A DNA stretch of 64,000 bases from JANXYW01 sp964458665. Its GTDB lineage: Bacteria; Chloroflexota; Dehalococcoidia; DSTF01; JACRBR01. Below are positions 1 through 9,634 of the stretch, piece after piece (within the stretch, counting starts at the first letter, position 1; each line of letters begins with the position of its first letter). Made by a program: the position numbers and the translations under genes. The notes under the pieces were generated by a model. That model saw only the letters and a list, made by a program, of their open reading frames with translations. It had not been told where the DNA came from and ran no database searches. The stretch lies in the NCBI GenBank assembly GCA_964458665.1, contig CAYWOO010000056.1, positions 18,030-82,029 of the forward strand, given 5' to 3'.

Positions 1-46
1 CGACGACCGATGACCGTCGACCGGCGCCCGCACCCGGAGGTGCACC

Positions 47-1147
47 ATGAAGTTCGGCGTCTTCTACGAACTGTCCGTGCCGCGGCCGTGGACACGCGAG
101 TCCGAGCGCGACGTCTATATGAACGCGCTGGAGCAGGTGCGCCTCGCCGACGAGCTGGGCTTCGACCAGGTCTGGTGCGTCGAGCATCACTTCCTCGAGG
201 AGTACTCGCACTCGTCCGCGCCCGAGCTGTTCCTCACGGCGTGCGCGATGCAAACGAAGAACATTCGCGTCGGGCACGGCATCGTCGTCTGCGTGCCGCA
301 GTTCAACCACCCGATCCGCATCGCCGAGCGCGCCGCCGTTTTGGATATTCTCTCCGGCGGCCGACTTGAGGTTGGCACCGGCCGCTCCGCAACGTGGACG
401 GAGTTGGCGGGGTTCCAGGCGAACCCCGACGACACGAAGAAGACGTGGGACGAGATTGTCCGCGTGCTGCCGAAGATGTGGATGCAGGAACGCTTCAGCT
501 ATCAGGGCGAGGCGTTCTCGATGCCGTCGCGCGCGATCCTTCCGAAGCCGTATCAGAAGCCGCATCCGCCCATGTGGGTCGCCGTCACAAGCCCCGGCAC
601 GGAGCTGGACGCGGCGGACCGCGGGCTCGGCAGCCTCGGCCTGACGTTCGGCGGCATCGCCGAGCAGGAGCACAAGATCGCCGAGTACCGCCGCCGCATC
701 AAGTCGTGCGATCCCGTTGGCGCGTTCGTGAACGAGCAGGTGAACACGGTCAACTTTCTCTACTGCCACGACGACGCCGAGACGGGCATCAAGACCGGCC
801 AGCGCCTCGCTGGAACATTCAGCTACCTTGCCGCGCAGCTCCTCGCGGCGCGCGAGGCGTATCCGACGCGCTCGTACCCGTCGCAGGGTCTGCTGCCACA
901 GCTGCGCCAGGAATCGCAGAGCCCGGGCGAGGGCGGCCGCGTGCCCGAGGGCATCTGCATCGGCGACCCGCACCGCATCGCGCAGGTCGTGCGCGGCTGG
1001 GAGTCCGTCGGCGTCGACCGCATCAACTTCCTGCTGAACGCCGCCGAGACGGTACCGCAAGCACAAGTGCTCGACAGCCTGCGCCTATTCGCAAAGGAAG
1101 TAATGCCGCAATTCCAGAACGCCCCCGCCGCGGCCGTCGCCGGATAA
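47..1147 (+). CDS. LLM class flavin-dependent oxidoreductase (first copy)
   Basis: A 366-residue TIM-barrel protein of the bacterial-luciferase-like superfamily, which uses FMN or F420 for hydride transfer or monooxygenation of small organic molecules. The start MKFGVFYE is the first beta strand of the family. A glutamate-His-His-Phe motif lies near residue 45, and SGGRLEVGTGRS near residue 102 is the usual cofactor-side loop. The ATG at 47 follows a GGAGG ribosome site at 39-43. The substrate cannot be read from sequence. It heads a run of co-directional oxidoreductase genes, two more of which (1744 and 13155) belong to the same superfamily. The family call is secure; the choice of FMN versus F420 is open. 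Confidence 0.9.
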   Translation: MKFGVFYELSVPRPWTRESERDVYMNALEQVRLADELGFDQVWCVEHHFLEEYSHSSAPELFLTACAMQTKNIRVGHGIVVCVPQFNHPIRIAERAAVLDILSGGRLEVGTGRSATWTELAGFQANPDDTKKTWDEIVRVLPKMWMQERFSYQGEAFSMPSRAILPKPYQKPHPPMWVAVTSPGTELDAADRGLGSLGLTFGGIAEQEHKIAEYRRRIKSCDPVGAFVNEQVNTVNFLYCHDDAETGIKTGQRLAGTFSYLAAQLLAAREAYPTRSYPSQGLLPQLRQESQSPGEGGRVPEGICIGDPHRIAQVVRGWESVGVDRINFLLNAAETVPQAQVLDSLRLFAKEVMPQFQNAPAAAVAG

Positions 1148-1228
1148 TTTCTCGGCGGCGAGGCGTTAGGTGACACGGGCTGTCGGCGTAACGTTGTTGT
1201 AGCCGCGCCAACCCCGCACAATCTTGCT

Positions 1229-1747
1229 ATGCCGCCAGATGCCTCTTCCGATGCCAGTACGCCGCTCGCGCGGATGTTCATGTACAACGACTGGGCGAAC
1301 GGGCGCGTCATCGACGTCTGCCGGAACCTCACCGAGGCGCAGCTCGACGCGCCGGACAGCAACGTCTTCGGATCGATACGCCAGACACTGCTGCACGTGG
1401 TGTGCGGACAGTACTCGTTTCTCGCGCGACTCGATGGCAATGCGCAGGATCCGCGAGCACTCGCTCCGCAGTGGCCCGAGTTCGAAGCGCTGATGGTGAT
1501 CGCGGCGGAAACTAGCGAGGCTCTTCCTGCGGCGGCGAGCGCGCTCGACGTAGACGCCGATGTCGTGCTTTCGTATCAGCGCAAGGGCCATCGCTATCCG
1601 AAGAGCTTCTTCCTGCTGCACGCGATTCAGCACGGCATCGAGCACCGAACGCAAATTGGAGTGATGCTCGCGCAGCTCGGGCATGAGGCGCCGAATCTCG
1701 ATGGCTGGGCGTTCGCGGAGCACGCGGGACTGGGAGAGGAAGTATGA
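1229..1747 (+). CDS. DinB family protein
   Basis: A 172-residue four-helix-bundle protein of the DinB/YfiT superfamily, whose members are metal-dependent and often act as thiol-dependent S-transferases or have unknown function. The expected histidine triad is visible as H56 (LLHVVCGQY), H135 and H139 (HAIQHGIEHR), so metal binding is likely. The gene overlaps the next luciferase-like gene by four bases (ATGA), which implies translational coupling and a joint role. No specific substrate can be assigned. Confidence 0.85.
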   Translation: MPPDASSDASTPLARMFMYNDWANGRVIDVCRNLTEAQLDAPDSNVFGSIRQTLLHVVCGQYSFLARLDGNAQDPRALAPQWPEFEALMVIAAETSEALPAAASALDVDADVVLSYQRKGHRYPKSFFLLHAIQHGIEHRTQIGVMLAQLGHEAPNLDGWAFAEHAGLGEEV

Positions 1748-2577
1748 AGTTCGGGTTCGTGTTGCCCACAGGTGATGCGCGTGTCGCTGCTGATCTCGCG
1801 CATGAGGCGGAGCAGGCGGGCTGGGATGGCTTCTTCGTCTGGGAGCCCGTGTGGGGGGTCGACGCGTGGGTATCGCTGACGGCCGCCGCGATGCGCACCG
1901 AACGCATTCGCCTGGGCACGATGCTGTCGCCTGTGTCGCGGATGCGGCCGTGGAAGCTCGCCAGCGAGACCGCAACGCTCGATGACCTCTCTGGCGGGCG
2001 CGTCATCCTGTCCGTTGGCCTCGGCGCGACCGACACCGGGTTCGAGAACTTCGGCGAGGCGACCGATCGCAAACAGCGCGCCGAGCTGCTGGATGAAGGG
2101 CTGGACGTGCTGACGGGTCTGTGGCGCGGCCAGCCGTTCTCCCACAACGGCCAGCACTACCACGTCACTCCCACTGCGTTCGCGCCCGCGCCCGCGCTTG
2201 TCCAGCAGCCGCGCATTCCTATCTGGGTAGTGGGTGCGTGGCCGTTCGAGGCATCGATGCGTCGCGCCCTCCGCTACGACGGCCTGATCCCGACGGTGCG
2301 CAGCGATAAGGGCGCCATGCGCCAGCCTGAGGCGGACGAATTACGCGAAATCGCGGCTCGGGTCGCCGAGCGTCGCGTCGATGCTCGGCCGTTCGACATC
2401 ATCGTTGAAGGCACGACATCGACGTCTGATCCTGCGCGCGCGGCGGCGAAGGTCCTGCCCTGGCGCGATGCTGGTGCGACCTGGTTCCTCGAAGCGCGGT
2501 GGGGTGGAAAGGAGGGCCCTGACGGGATCGACCAGCTCCGCCGCCGCATCGTCGCAGGCCCGCCACGTATCGGCTAG
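1744..2577 (+). CDS. LLM class flavin-dependent oxidoreductase (second copy)
   Basis: A 277-residue single-domain luciferase-like oxidoreductase. The opening MKFGFVLPTGDARVAADLA matches the F420-dependent LLM branch. The segment RIRLGTMLSPVSRMRPWKLA (around residues 55-74) is the typical strand and loop that faces the flavin, and LSGGRVILSVGLG follows near residue 82. It is coupled to the upstream DinB gene by a four-base overlap, so the two probably act in one pathway. The substrate is unknown. Confidence 0.88.
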   Translation: MKFGFVLPTGDARVAADLAHEAEQAGWDGFFVWEPVWGVDAWVSLTAAAMRTERIRLGTMLSPVSRMRPWKLASETATLDDLSGGRVILSVGLGATDTGFENFGEATDRKQRAELLDEGLDVLTGLWRGQPFSHNGQHYHVTPTAFAPAPALVQQPRIPIWVVGAWPFEASMRRALRYDGLIPTVRSDKGAMRQPEADELREIAARVAERRVDARPFDIIVEGTTSTSDPARAAAKVLPWRDAGATWFLEARWGGKEGPDGIDQLRRRIVAGPPRIG

Positions 2578-2655
2578 CGCCCCGCGAGGCCACGCGACAC
2601 ACTGCGTCCGAACGCCGCCTCCGACGACGGATGACCGACGACTGGAGCCCGAACC

Positions 2656-3399
2656 ATGGTCCTCATCGGCACTCGCGACATCGCAGCACTGCTCGAACGT
2701 GCGCCGCTCCTCGACAACCTTGATGCCGAAGCGTGGGAAGTCGAGGGCGTCGAGCTGCTGCACCTCCGCTACGAGATCAACGACAGTAATCGCGAGGCGC
2801 TGCTACCGCGCGCGCTGCATCCGACTATCCCGGCCACGGTGATCTTCACGGCCGCGCGCTACCCGGACAGCCCGGTGGGTTCCTTCATGCTGGCGCAGGT
2901 GCGCATCGGTTGCCGCTCCGCCGCACTGCCGCGCGGCTTCCTGCTGCGCGCATACACCGACTCGCCGGCGGCGGCCGACGCGCTCGCGCGCCGCTGGGGC
3001 TACGCGTGCGACATCGGCGATGTGAAGATCGCCCGTTATCACGACCGCATCGTCGCAACGGTTACGAAGGATGGGACGGATATCCTGCGCGCGTCGCTCG
3101 TCGACCCCGAGCCGATCTCCGGCGGCGATGTGCAGTACGTGGCGAATATGAACCTCGCCCGCCAGAGGGACGGCGAGCCAGTGCTCGTGCAGGTTGACCC
3201 GGAGTATCGTTTCCACCGCGCCGAGCGCGGCCGCTGCGAATTAGGTGCGTTCGATCGCGCGGCGTGGTCCGCCGAGGGCGTTGATCCGGTCTATCCCATC
3301 ATCGCGTCGTTCACGCAATGCGATACCGGCTTCCCGGTGATCCGCTTCGTGCTCGATCCGGGTAAGACGGCCATCGAAGGCACGCGAAAGATTCGCTAG
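2656..3399 (+). CDS. Acetoacetate decarboxylase family protein
   Basis: A 247-residue protein resembling the acetoacetate decarboxylase (ADC) superfamily. The early LLPRALHPTIPATVIF segment (residues 50-65), the DSPVGSFMLAQVRIGCR strand pair (residues 71-87) and PRGFLLRAYTDS near residue 92 follow the ADC fold order. In true ADC a lysine forms the Schiff base; K116 in GDVKIARY is a candidate but I cannot confirm its position. Members of this superfamily also act as dehydratases or aldolases, so decarboxylation is not certain. The ATG at 2656 follows a purine-rich stretch, and a GACGAC-type microrepeat lies just upstream. Confidence 0.7.
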   Translation: MVLIGTRDIAALLERAPLLDNLDAEAWEVEGVELLHLRYEINDSNREALLPRALHPTIPATVIFTAARYPDSPVGSFMLAQVRIGCRSAALPRGFLLRAYTDSPAAADALARRWGYACDIGDVKIARYHDRIVATVTKDGTDILRASLVDPEPISGGDVQYVANMNLARQRDGEPVLVQVDPEYRFHRAERGRCELGAFDRAAWSAEGVDPVYPIIASFTQCDTGFPVIRFVLDPGKTAIEGTRKIR

Positions 3400-3424
3400 A
3401 GGCGGGAGCTTGAGGCTACGTCGA

Positions 3425-3785
3425 CTACGAGAACTGCATGAGCTGTACGAGGTTGCCCTCTGGATCGCGGAGCGGCGCCATGAGCAGGCCGTTTCCAACA
3501 TCGTTGACGTCTTCCACGATCTCGACGCCTGCGGCCTCCAATCGCGCCACTTCGCCGCGGCAATCGTCCGTATCGAGGGCGACATCTGGCGCGCCGGGTC
3601 GGCGTCCTTTCCGCGCACGTCACTGTGTGTGGCGAGGGCGAGCGAGATACCGTTCGGATCCCCCAGAAGAACGAACCCGGCGCCTCCATGCCCACGGCAA
3701 GCCCCAGCGTGTCGCGGTAGAACGGCAGCAGTGCCTTCGTCAGATCTTCGCTCCAGATAGATGCGCCGCGTAGTCCCTTCAGCAT
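3425..3785 (-). pseudogene. VOC (glyoxalase/bleomycin-resistance fold) gene broken by two frameshifts
   Basis: On the minus strand a strong AGGAGG site precedes the ATG at 3785, and the protein starts MLKGLRGASIWSEDLTKALL, a classic VOC first strand and helix. Near 3680-3695 the coding signal moves to a second frame that reads GFVLLGDPNGISLALATHSD. Near 3585-3600 it moves to a third frame that reads PDVALDTDDCRGEVARLEAA and ends DPEGNLVQLMQFS at the stop at 3425. Joined together, the three pieces make one VOC domain of about 120 residues with the terminal DPEGN motif. Either the gene is a recent pseudogene or the assembly carries two indels here. Confidence 0.8.
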
Positions 3786-4063
3786 CTGAACCTCCTGATT
3801 CTGGCTCTTGCCCGGCCACGCGCCGGCCCGTGCTTGCGACAATTCCGCACGCTGGAAAACAAGAAACGAAGCTGATCTACTGCCCGATTCCGCATCGCTC
3901 CCGCCCCGAAAGCTTCGAAGCGCTCAGCACCGGCGGAGGCATCATCTGCCGTCAGCAATGGCGTTCGCGGCTTCCAGGGCCGGCGCCGTGCGCGCGATCG
4001 CCGGCCAGCGTATGATCCGGCCATGACAACCCTCTCTACGGCGCGCCCAACAGGCATCCGCGC

Positions 4064-4666
4064 ATGACCTCCGACCCGGCGAACCGCTGGCTCCGCACGC
4101 GCAGCGTCTCCGGCGACGACTACGATGCCACCTACGACCGGCGCGCGGCTGAGGGTGAGGATGTCCACGGCGAGGTGACCTTCGTCCAGCGATTCGCCCC
4201 GGCCTCCGCGCTGGATGCAGGTTGTGGCACCGGTCGCGTCGGACGCGAACTCTCGCGCCGCGGCGTCGACGTCGTTGGCGTGGATATCGATGAGGGCATG
4301 CTCGATACCGCGCGCCGAAAGACGCCCGATGTCCCATGGCTGCTGGCCGATCTCGCGACGCTGAACATCGGTCGGACGTTCGACGCCATCGTCATGGCAG
4401 GCAACGTGATGATATTCCTGGCGCCTCGCAGCGAAGCGCTCGTCGTCGCGAACATGGCGCGGCATCTCGCGCCCGGCGGCGTGCTCATCGCCGGCTTCCA
4501 GCTACAGCCCGGCCGGCTGAGCGCGGCTCGATACGACGAGTTGGCACACGACGCCTGCCTGTCGCTCATCGAGCGATGGTCGACCTGGGACTGCGCGGCG
4601 TGGGATGACGCCGGTGGCTACGCCGTCTCCGTGCATCGCAAGCCAGCCGCTGGAGTTCAGCCATGA
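4064..4666 (+). CDS. Class I SAM-dependent methyltransferase
   Basis: A 200-residue Rossmann-fold methyltransferase. Motif I is ALDAGCGTGRVGREL (residues 50-64), the acidic end of strand 2 is VVGVDIDEGML, and the post-motif LAPGGVLIAGF follows near residue 136. No substrate-specific domain is present. It ends inside the start of the phosphotransferase gene at 4663 (four-base ATGA overlap), so the two are translationally coupled. The 278 bases upstream hold no gene that I can support. Confidence 0.88.
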   Translation: MTSDPANRWLRTRSVSGDDYDATYDRRAAEGEDVHGEVTFVQRFAPASALDAGCGTGRVGRELSRRGVDVVGVDIDEGMLDTARRKTPDVPWLLADLATLNIGRTFDAIVMAGNVMIFLAPRSEALVVANMARHLAPGGVLIAGFQLQPGRLSAARYDELAHDACLSLIERWSTWDCAAWDDAGGYAVSVHRKPAAGVQP

Positions 4667-5688
4667 GCGGCCAACGATCATCGGAGGCCATCGACGCCCC
4701 GAAGGTCGACGCGTGGCTCACCGAGCACGTTTCCGGAGCCACGCCCCCATTTCGCTACGAGCTGATCACCGGCGGCCGCTCGAATCTGACGTTCAGCGTG
4801 ACCGACGCCGCGGCGCACCATTTCGTGCTGCGCCGGCCACCACTGGGTACGCTGCTCGCCACCGCACACGATGTCGTGCGCGAGTACCGCATCGCGGCAG
4901 CGCTGGCTGGTACGCCGGTCCCCGTCGCCAAGGCGCTCGCTGTGTGCGACGATACTTCGATCAACGGCACGCCGTTCGCCGTAACAGGATTCGTCGACGG
5001 CGTCGTGCTGGATACGATGGAGAAAGCCGCTCCACTGGACCTGGAGGCGCGACGAGTCCTCGCGTTCCACATGATCGACGTGCTCGCCGATCTGCACGCT
5101 GTCGATCTCGAAGCGGTCGGGCTGGCCGATCTGTCGCGCCAGGACAGCTACATCGAACGCCAGCTCAAGCGCTGGTCCAGGCAGTGGGCGGGCTCGCGCA
5201 CACGCGAACTGTCGCTGATCGACGACGTCGAGAAGCGGCTGATCGAACATCTACCACCGCAGCGCGGCGCAACGATCGTCCACGGCGACTTTCGCTTCGG
5301 CAACTGCATCTCGGACATCGCGGCGCGGCGCATCGTCGCCGTGCTCGATTGGGAGCTATGCACGCTCGGCGACCCGATGGCCGACCTCGGCCATCTCGCC
5401 GTCTACTGGTCCGATCCGCAGTCGCCGCTGTCGCTCACGAACGACCCGACCGCCGCCGGCGGCTTCCCGACGTATCGGGAGCTACTTCAACGGTACGCAG
5501 TTCGCAGCGGGCGCGACGTCACGCGGGTCGACTACTACCGCGGCTTCGCCGCCTGGCGCCTGGCGATCATCGCCGAAGGCGTCGCATCGCGGCACCTCGA
5601 GCGCCACCCCGAAGACACGGCCGCCCTCGCCGCGTCGCACTCCGCCGTCGAGCGCCTGGCGCAGTTCGCGGCTGATTCGCTGGCGTGA
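4663..5688 (+). CDS. Phosphotransferase family protein (ACAD10/11-like kinase fold)
   Basis: A 341-residue protein of the aminoglycoside phosphotransferase/choline kinase fold, closest in layout to the kinase-like domain of ACAD10/ACAD11. The glycine-rich start GGRSNLTFSV is followed by the catalytic segment IVHGDFRFGNC (H, D and N of the HGDxxxxN motif, near residue 205) and the metal-binding AVLDWELCTLGDPMADLG (near residue 226). In ACAD11-type systems such kinases phosphorylate 4-hydroxyacyl-CoA; whether that applies here is inference. It is coupled to the upstream methyltransferase. Confidence 0.85.
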   Translation: MSGQRSSEAIDAPKVDAWLTEHVSGATPPFRYELITGGRSNLTFSVTDAAAHHFVLRRPPLGTLLATAHDVVREYRIAAALAGTPVPVAKALAVCDDTSINGTPFAVTGFVDGVVLDTMEKAAPLDLEARRVLAFHMIDVLADLHAVDLEAVGLADLSRQDSYIERQLKRWSRQWAGSRTRELSLIDDVEKRLIEHLPPQRGATIVHGDFRFGNCISDIAARRIVAVLDWELCTLGDPMADLGHLAVYWSDPQSPLSLTNDPTAAGGFPTYRELLQRYAVRSGRDVTRVDYYRGFAAWRLAIIAEGVASRHLERHPEDTAALAASHSAVERLAQFAADSLA

Positions 5689-5750
5689 TGGCGGTCGGCG
5701 CTCGGCACCGCGTACGCCACTCGGCGCCGGTGTTGGTAAACTTGTCCACC

Positions 5751-5768
5751 TGAACAATGCATTGTGCA
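5751..5768. promoter_or_regulatory. Palindromic operator candidate upstream of the BVMO gene
   Basis: A perfect 12-bp palindrome ACAATGCATTGT (5754-5765) sits 14 bases before the monooxygenase start codon. It extends to an 18-bp imperfect palindrome with outer TG and CA. A TAAACT hexamer at 5737-5742 could be a -10 element, which would put the palindrome over the transcription start, the usual place for a TetR- or MarR-type repressor. No regulator gene lies next to it. Confidence 0.45.
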
Positions 5769-5779
5769 CGAGGGCGGCG

Positions 5780-7591
<1,812 letters not shown>

Positions 7592-7662
7592 CGGGTCGCG
7601 ATCATGCTACGGCGCTCTGGTTGCTCCGCGTTGTCAATCGGATCCAGGCTTTGCAGTGGGTG

Positions 7663-7738
<76 letters not shown>

Positions 7739-7781
7739 ATGCGTGCTGTTTCGGGGCAGTGTATCACGCGCGACTGCGCGC

Positions 7782-8864
7782 TCAGGGCGTCGATGCGGGC
7801 TTCGTGACCTGCACCGTGACGTCGATGCGCGTGTACGCTGCGTCGTCCGCAAACTTGCCGACAATGATGCCGCCGACCAGTGTCTTCTCGTCGTCGGCGA
7901 ACTGGATCGCTTCGGCGTCTTCCAGCGCAGACGCGCTCGCGTCGCTGTCCTGCACCGTCACCTTCGCATCCTGGAAGGTGTCGCGATAGAAGTCCAGCAC
8001 GCCGGTCGCATCGCCCTTCGTGATGAACGACACCGCGAACGACCGGATGCCGGCCTTCTTCTGGTAGGCCGATTCGATCAGCGTCGCATCCGTGTACGGC
8101 GGCACGGCGTCGGGGAAGCCATCGGGCAGCGTGCGCGCGGCAACCGCCGAGAACGCCGGCGCTTTCGCGTCCTTCGCGCCCGCTGTGACCTGCACGCTCT
8201 GGAGGATCGTCGTCGTCTTGCCGTCTTTCGATGCCGCTACCAGCACGACGCCGCTGATGTTCGAATCGTCGATCTTGCTGAACTGGTGCAGCGTCGACTC
8301 CCGGCCGTCCTGACCGCCATCGATCTGCCACGGGTCGTCGTCGAACTTGCCGGCGAACAGCGCGGCGACCTTGTCGCGGCTGTCCTTCGTGTCGTAGATC
8401 ACGACATAGCTCACATCCTCGTCGTGCACCTGCGCGAGCGATGACAGCAACTTCGCGCCGGGGTACCGCGGCAGGTCGTCCGGGAATCCCGGCGCCAACG
8501 TGCCCTCGTAGCGCGTTGTCGTCGTGCCTGGCTGACCCTGGCTGAAGGCGTTCAGCAGCGTCGTCACGTCGGCGCCCAGCCGCGACGAACTGCCTCCTCC
8601 GCCGGATGGGACGAGCAGCCAGACCGCGACGGCAACCACCGCTGCCGTAATAACTGCCGCCGCCGCTGCCAGCGGGAGTGGCACGCCGCGGCGCCGCGCA
8701 TCAGCCGTCGCGACCTTTGCGCCGCCCGCGGTGCTGTCGTCGATCAGCGTGTACGAATAGCCGCCGGGCGTCGTCGCTTCGTCCGCCGCGAGAGTCTTCG
8801 CGTTGTTCGCGGACTCCGGCGCGGGATCCGTCACGGCGTCGTCCTGGAGCGGGTCGTCGGGCAC
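7782..8864 (-). CDS. Membrane-anchored protein with a duplicated extracellular domain, function unknown
   Basis: A 360-residue protein with an acidic N-terminal cytosolic tail (about 50 residues), one transmembrane helix (VPLPLAAAAAVITAAVVAVA, about residues 61-80) and an outside region with two similar halves. Each half opens with a pGFPDdlPrY-type segment (APGFPDDLPRYPGAKLL and TLPDGFPDAVPPYTDATLIE), followed by a ten-residue strand and a 'tkgd...vlDFYrd'-like helix. No family was recognised. The GTG at 8864 was chosen because it follows GAAAGG; a longer reading frame would run into the tRNA-His gene. It may be co-transcribed with that tRNA. Confidence 0.7.
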   Translation of the reverse strand: MPDDPLQDDAVTDPAPESANNAKTLAADEATTPGGYSYTLIDDSTAGGAKVATADARRRGVPLPLAAAAAVITAAVVAVAVWLLVPSGGGGSSSRLGADVTTLLNAFSQGQPGTTTTRYEGTLAPGFPDDLPRYPGAKLLSSLAQVHDEDVSYVVIYDTKDSRDKVAALFAGKFDDDPWQIDGGQDGRESTLHQFSKIDDSNISGVVLVAASKDGKTTTILQSVQVTAGAKDAKAPAFSAVAARTLPDGFPDAVPPYTDATLIESAYQKKAGIRSFAVSFITKGDATGVLDFYRDTFQDAKVTVQDSDASASALEDAEAIQFADDEKTLVGGIIVGKFADDAAYTRIDVTVQVTKPASTP

Positions 8865-8893
8865 GTGGCTGCGCCTTTCGGTGTAATGAAGGA

Positions 8894-8970
8894 TGGGGTG
8901 GACGGAGGGATTTGAACCCTCGGTCTCCAGGGCCACAACCTGGCGCGTTAACCGCTACGCTACGCCCACC
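8894..8970 (-). tRNA. tRNA-His (anticodon GTG)
   Basis: A 77-base minus-strand cloverleaf that includes the extra G at position -1 opposite C73, the histidine tRNA identity element, and an encoded CCA. The anticodon stem CCAGG/CCTGG encloses TTGTGGC, which gives anticodon GTG. The T-arm reads GGTTCAAATCC. It lies between dut and the anchored protein gene, all on the minus strand. Confidence 0.95.
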
Positions 8971-9087
8971 ATGTGCACTCGCGATCGGCGATAAAAATGC
9001 CCTGCGTACAACACACGCAGAGCACCGCGCCGGCCGCCCTGAACATATGCAAGTCTACCACCGGGCGTTTGGCGCGGCAAGAAATCG

Positions 9088-9513
9088 CTAGCGCCCGGTC
9101 GAGCCGTGTCCGCCCTCGCCGCGCGCCGTGGTCGATAGCTCCGTGACCTCCATCACCACCACCGGCGCCAGCGCGGCGAACACCAACTGGGCGATGCGGT
9201 CGCCGCCGCGCAGTTCGTACGACCCGGTCTCGCCGAACGTCCACATCGTCACATACAGTTCGCCGCGAAAGTCCGCATCGACTGTCCCGAACGCCACGCC
9301 CACGCCCTTCGACGACAATCCGGACCGTGGCCGCACCTGGGCGTCGTACCCGCGCGGAAACTCGATCGCCACGCCCGTCGGCACCATGACCGGCGCCCGG
9401 GTCAGCAGCAGCGGCGCATCGAGGCACGCGTACAGGTCGAAACCCGTTGCGCCTTCGGTGGCGCGGGCGGGAAGCCGGCTCTCCGGTCGTAGTTTGCGGA
9501 TCAGCAGTTCCAT
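9088..9513 (-). CDS. dut: dUTP diphosphatase
   Basis: A 141-residue trimeric-type dUTPase that hydrolyses dUTP to dUMP and pyrophosphate, keeping uracil out of DNA and supplying dTMP synthesis. All five family motifs are visible in order: ATGFDLYA, PRSGLSSKGV, GTVDADFRGE, RGGDRIAQLV and the C-terminal arm RGEGGHGSTGR. Length is normal for the family. It is divergent from the gene at 9635. Confidence 0.97.
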   Translation of the reverse strand: MELLIRKLRPESRLPARATEGATGFDLYACLDAPLLLTRAPVMVPTGVAIEFPRGYDAQVRPRSGLSSKGVGVAFGTVDADFRGELYVTMWTFGETGSYELRGGDRIAQLVFAALAPVVVMEVTELSTTARGEGGHGSTGR

Positions 9514-9634
9514 GAGGTCACCACAGCGTAACAGCGCATCATCTCGGCGCCAGCCCGTTCGGCGTTGCTCAGCGCTCCATCTTGGCGCAGAATCCCTTCG
9601 TCAGCCCGCATTGGGCGTGAGAGGGAGTACCCAG

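Noticed and set aside
4605..5675. A 356-codon plus-strand frame over the phosphotransferase gene
   Set aside because: Arginine-rich translation without motifs, overlapping the kinase-fold gene that has HGDxxxxN and metal motifs in frame.
9128..9634. An upstream extension of the beta-lactamase-like gene
   Set aside because: It is antisense to dut, and the real signal peptide begins at the GTG at 9635 with a ribosome site.
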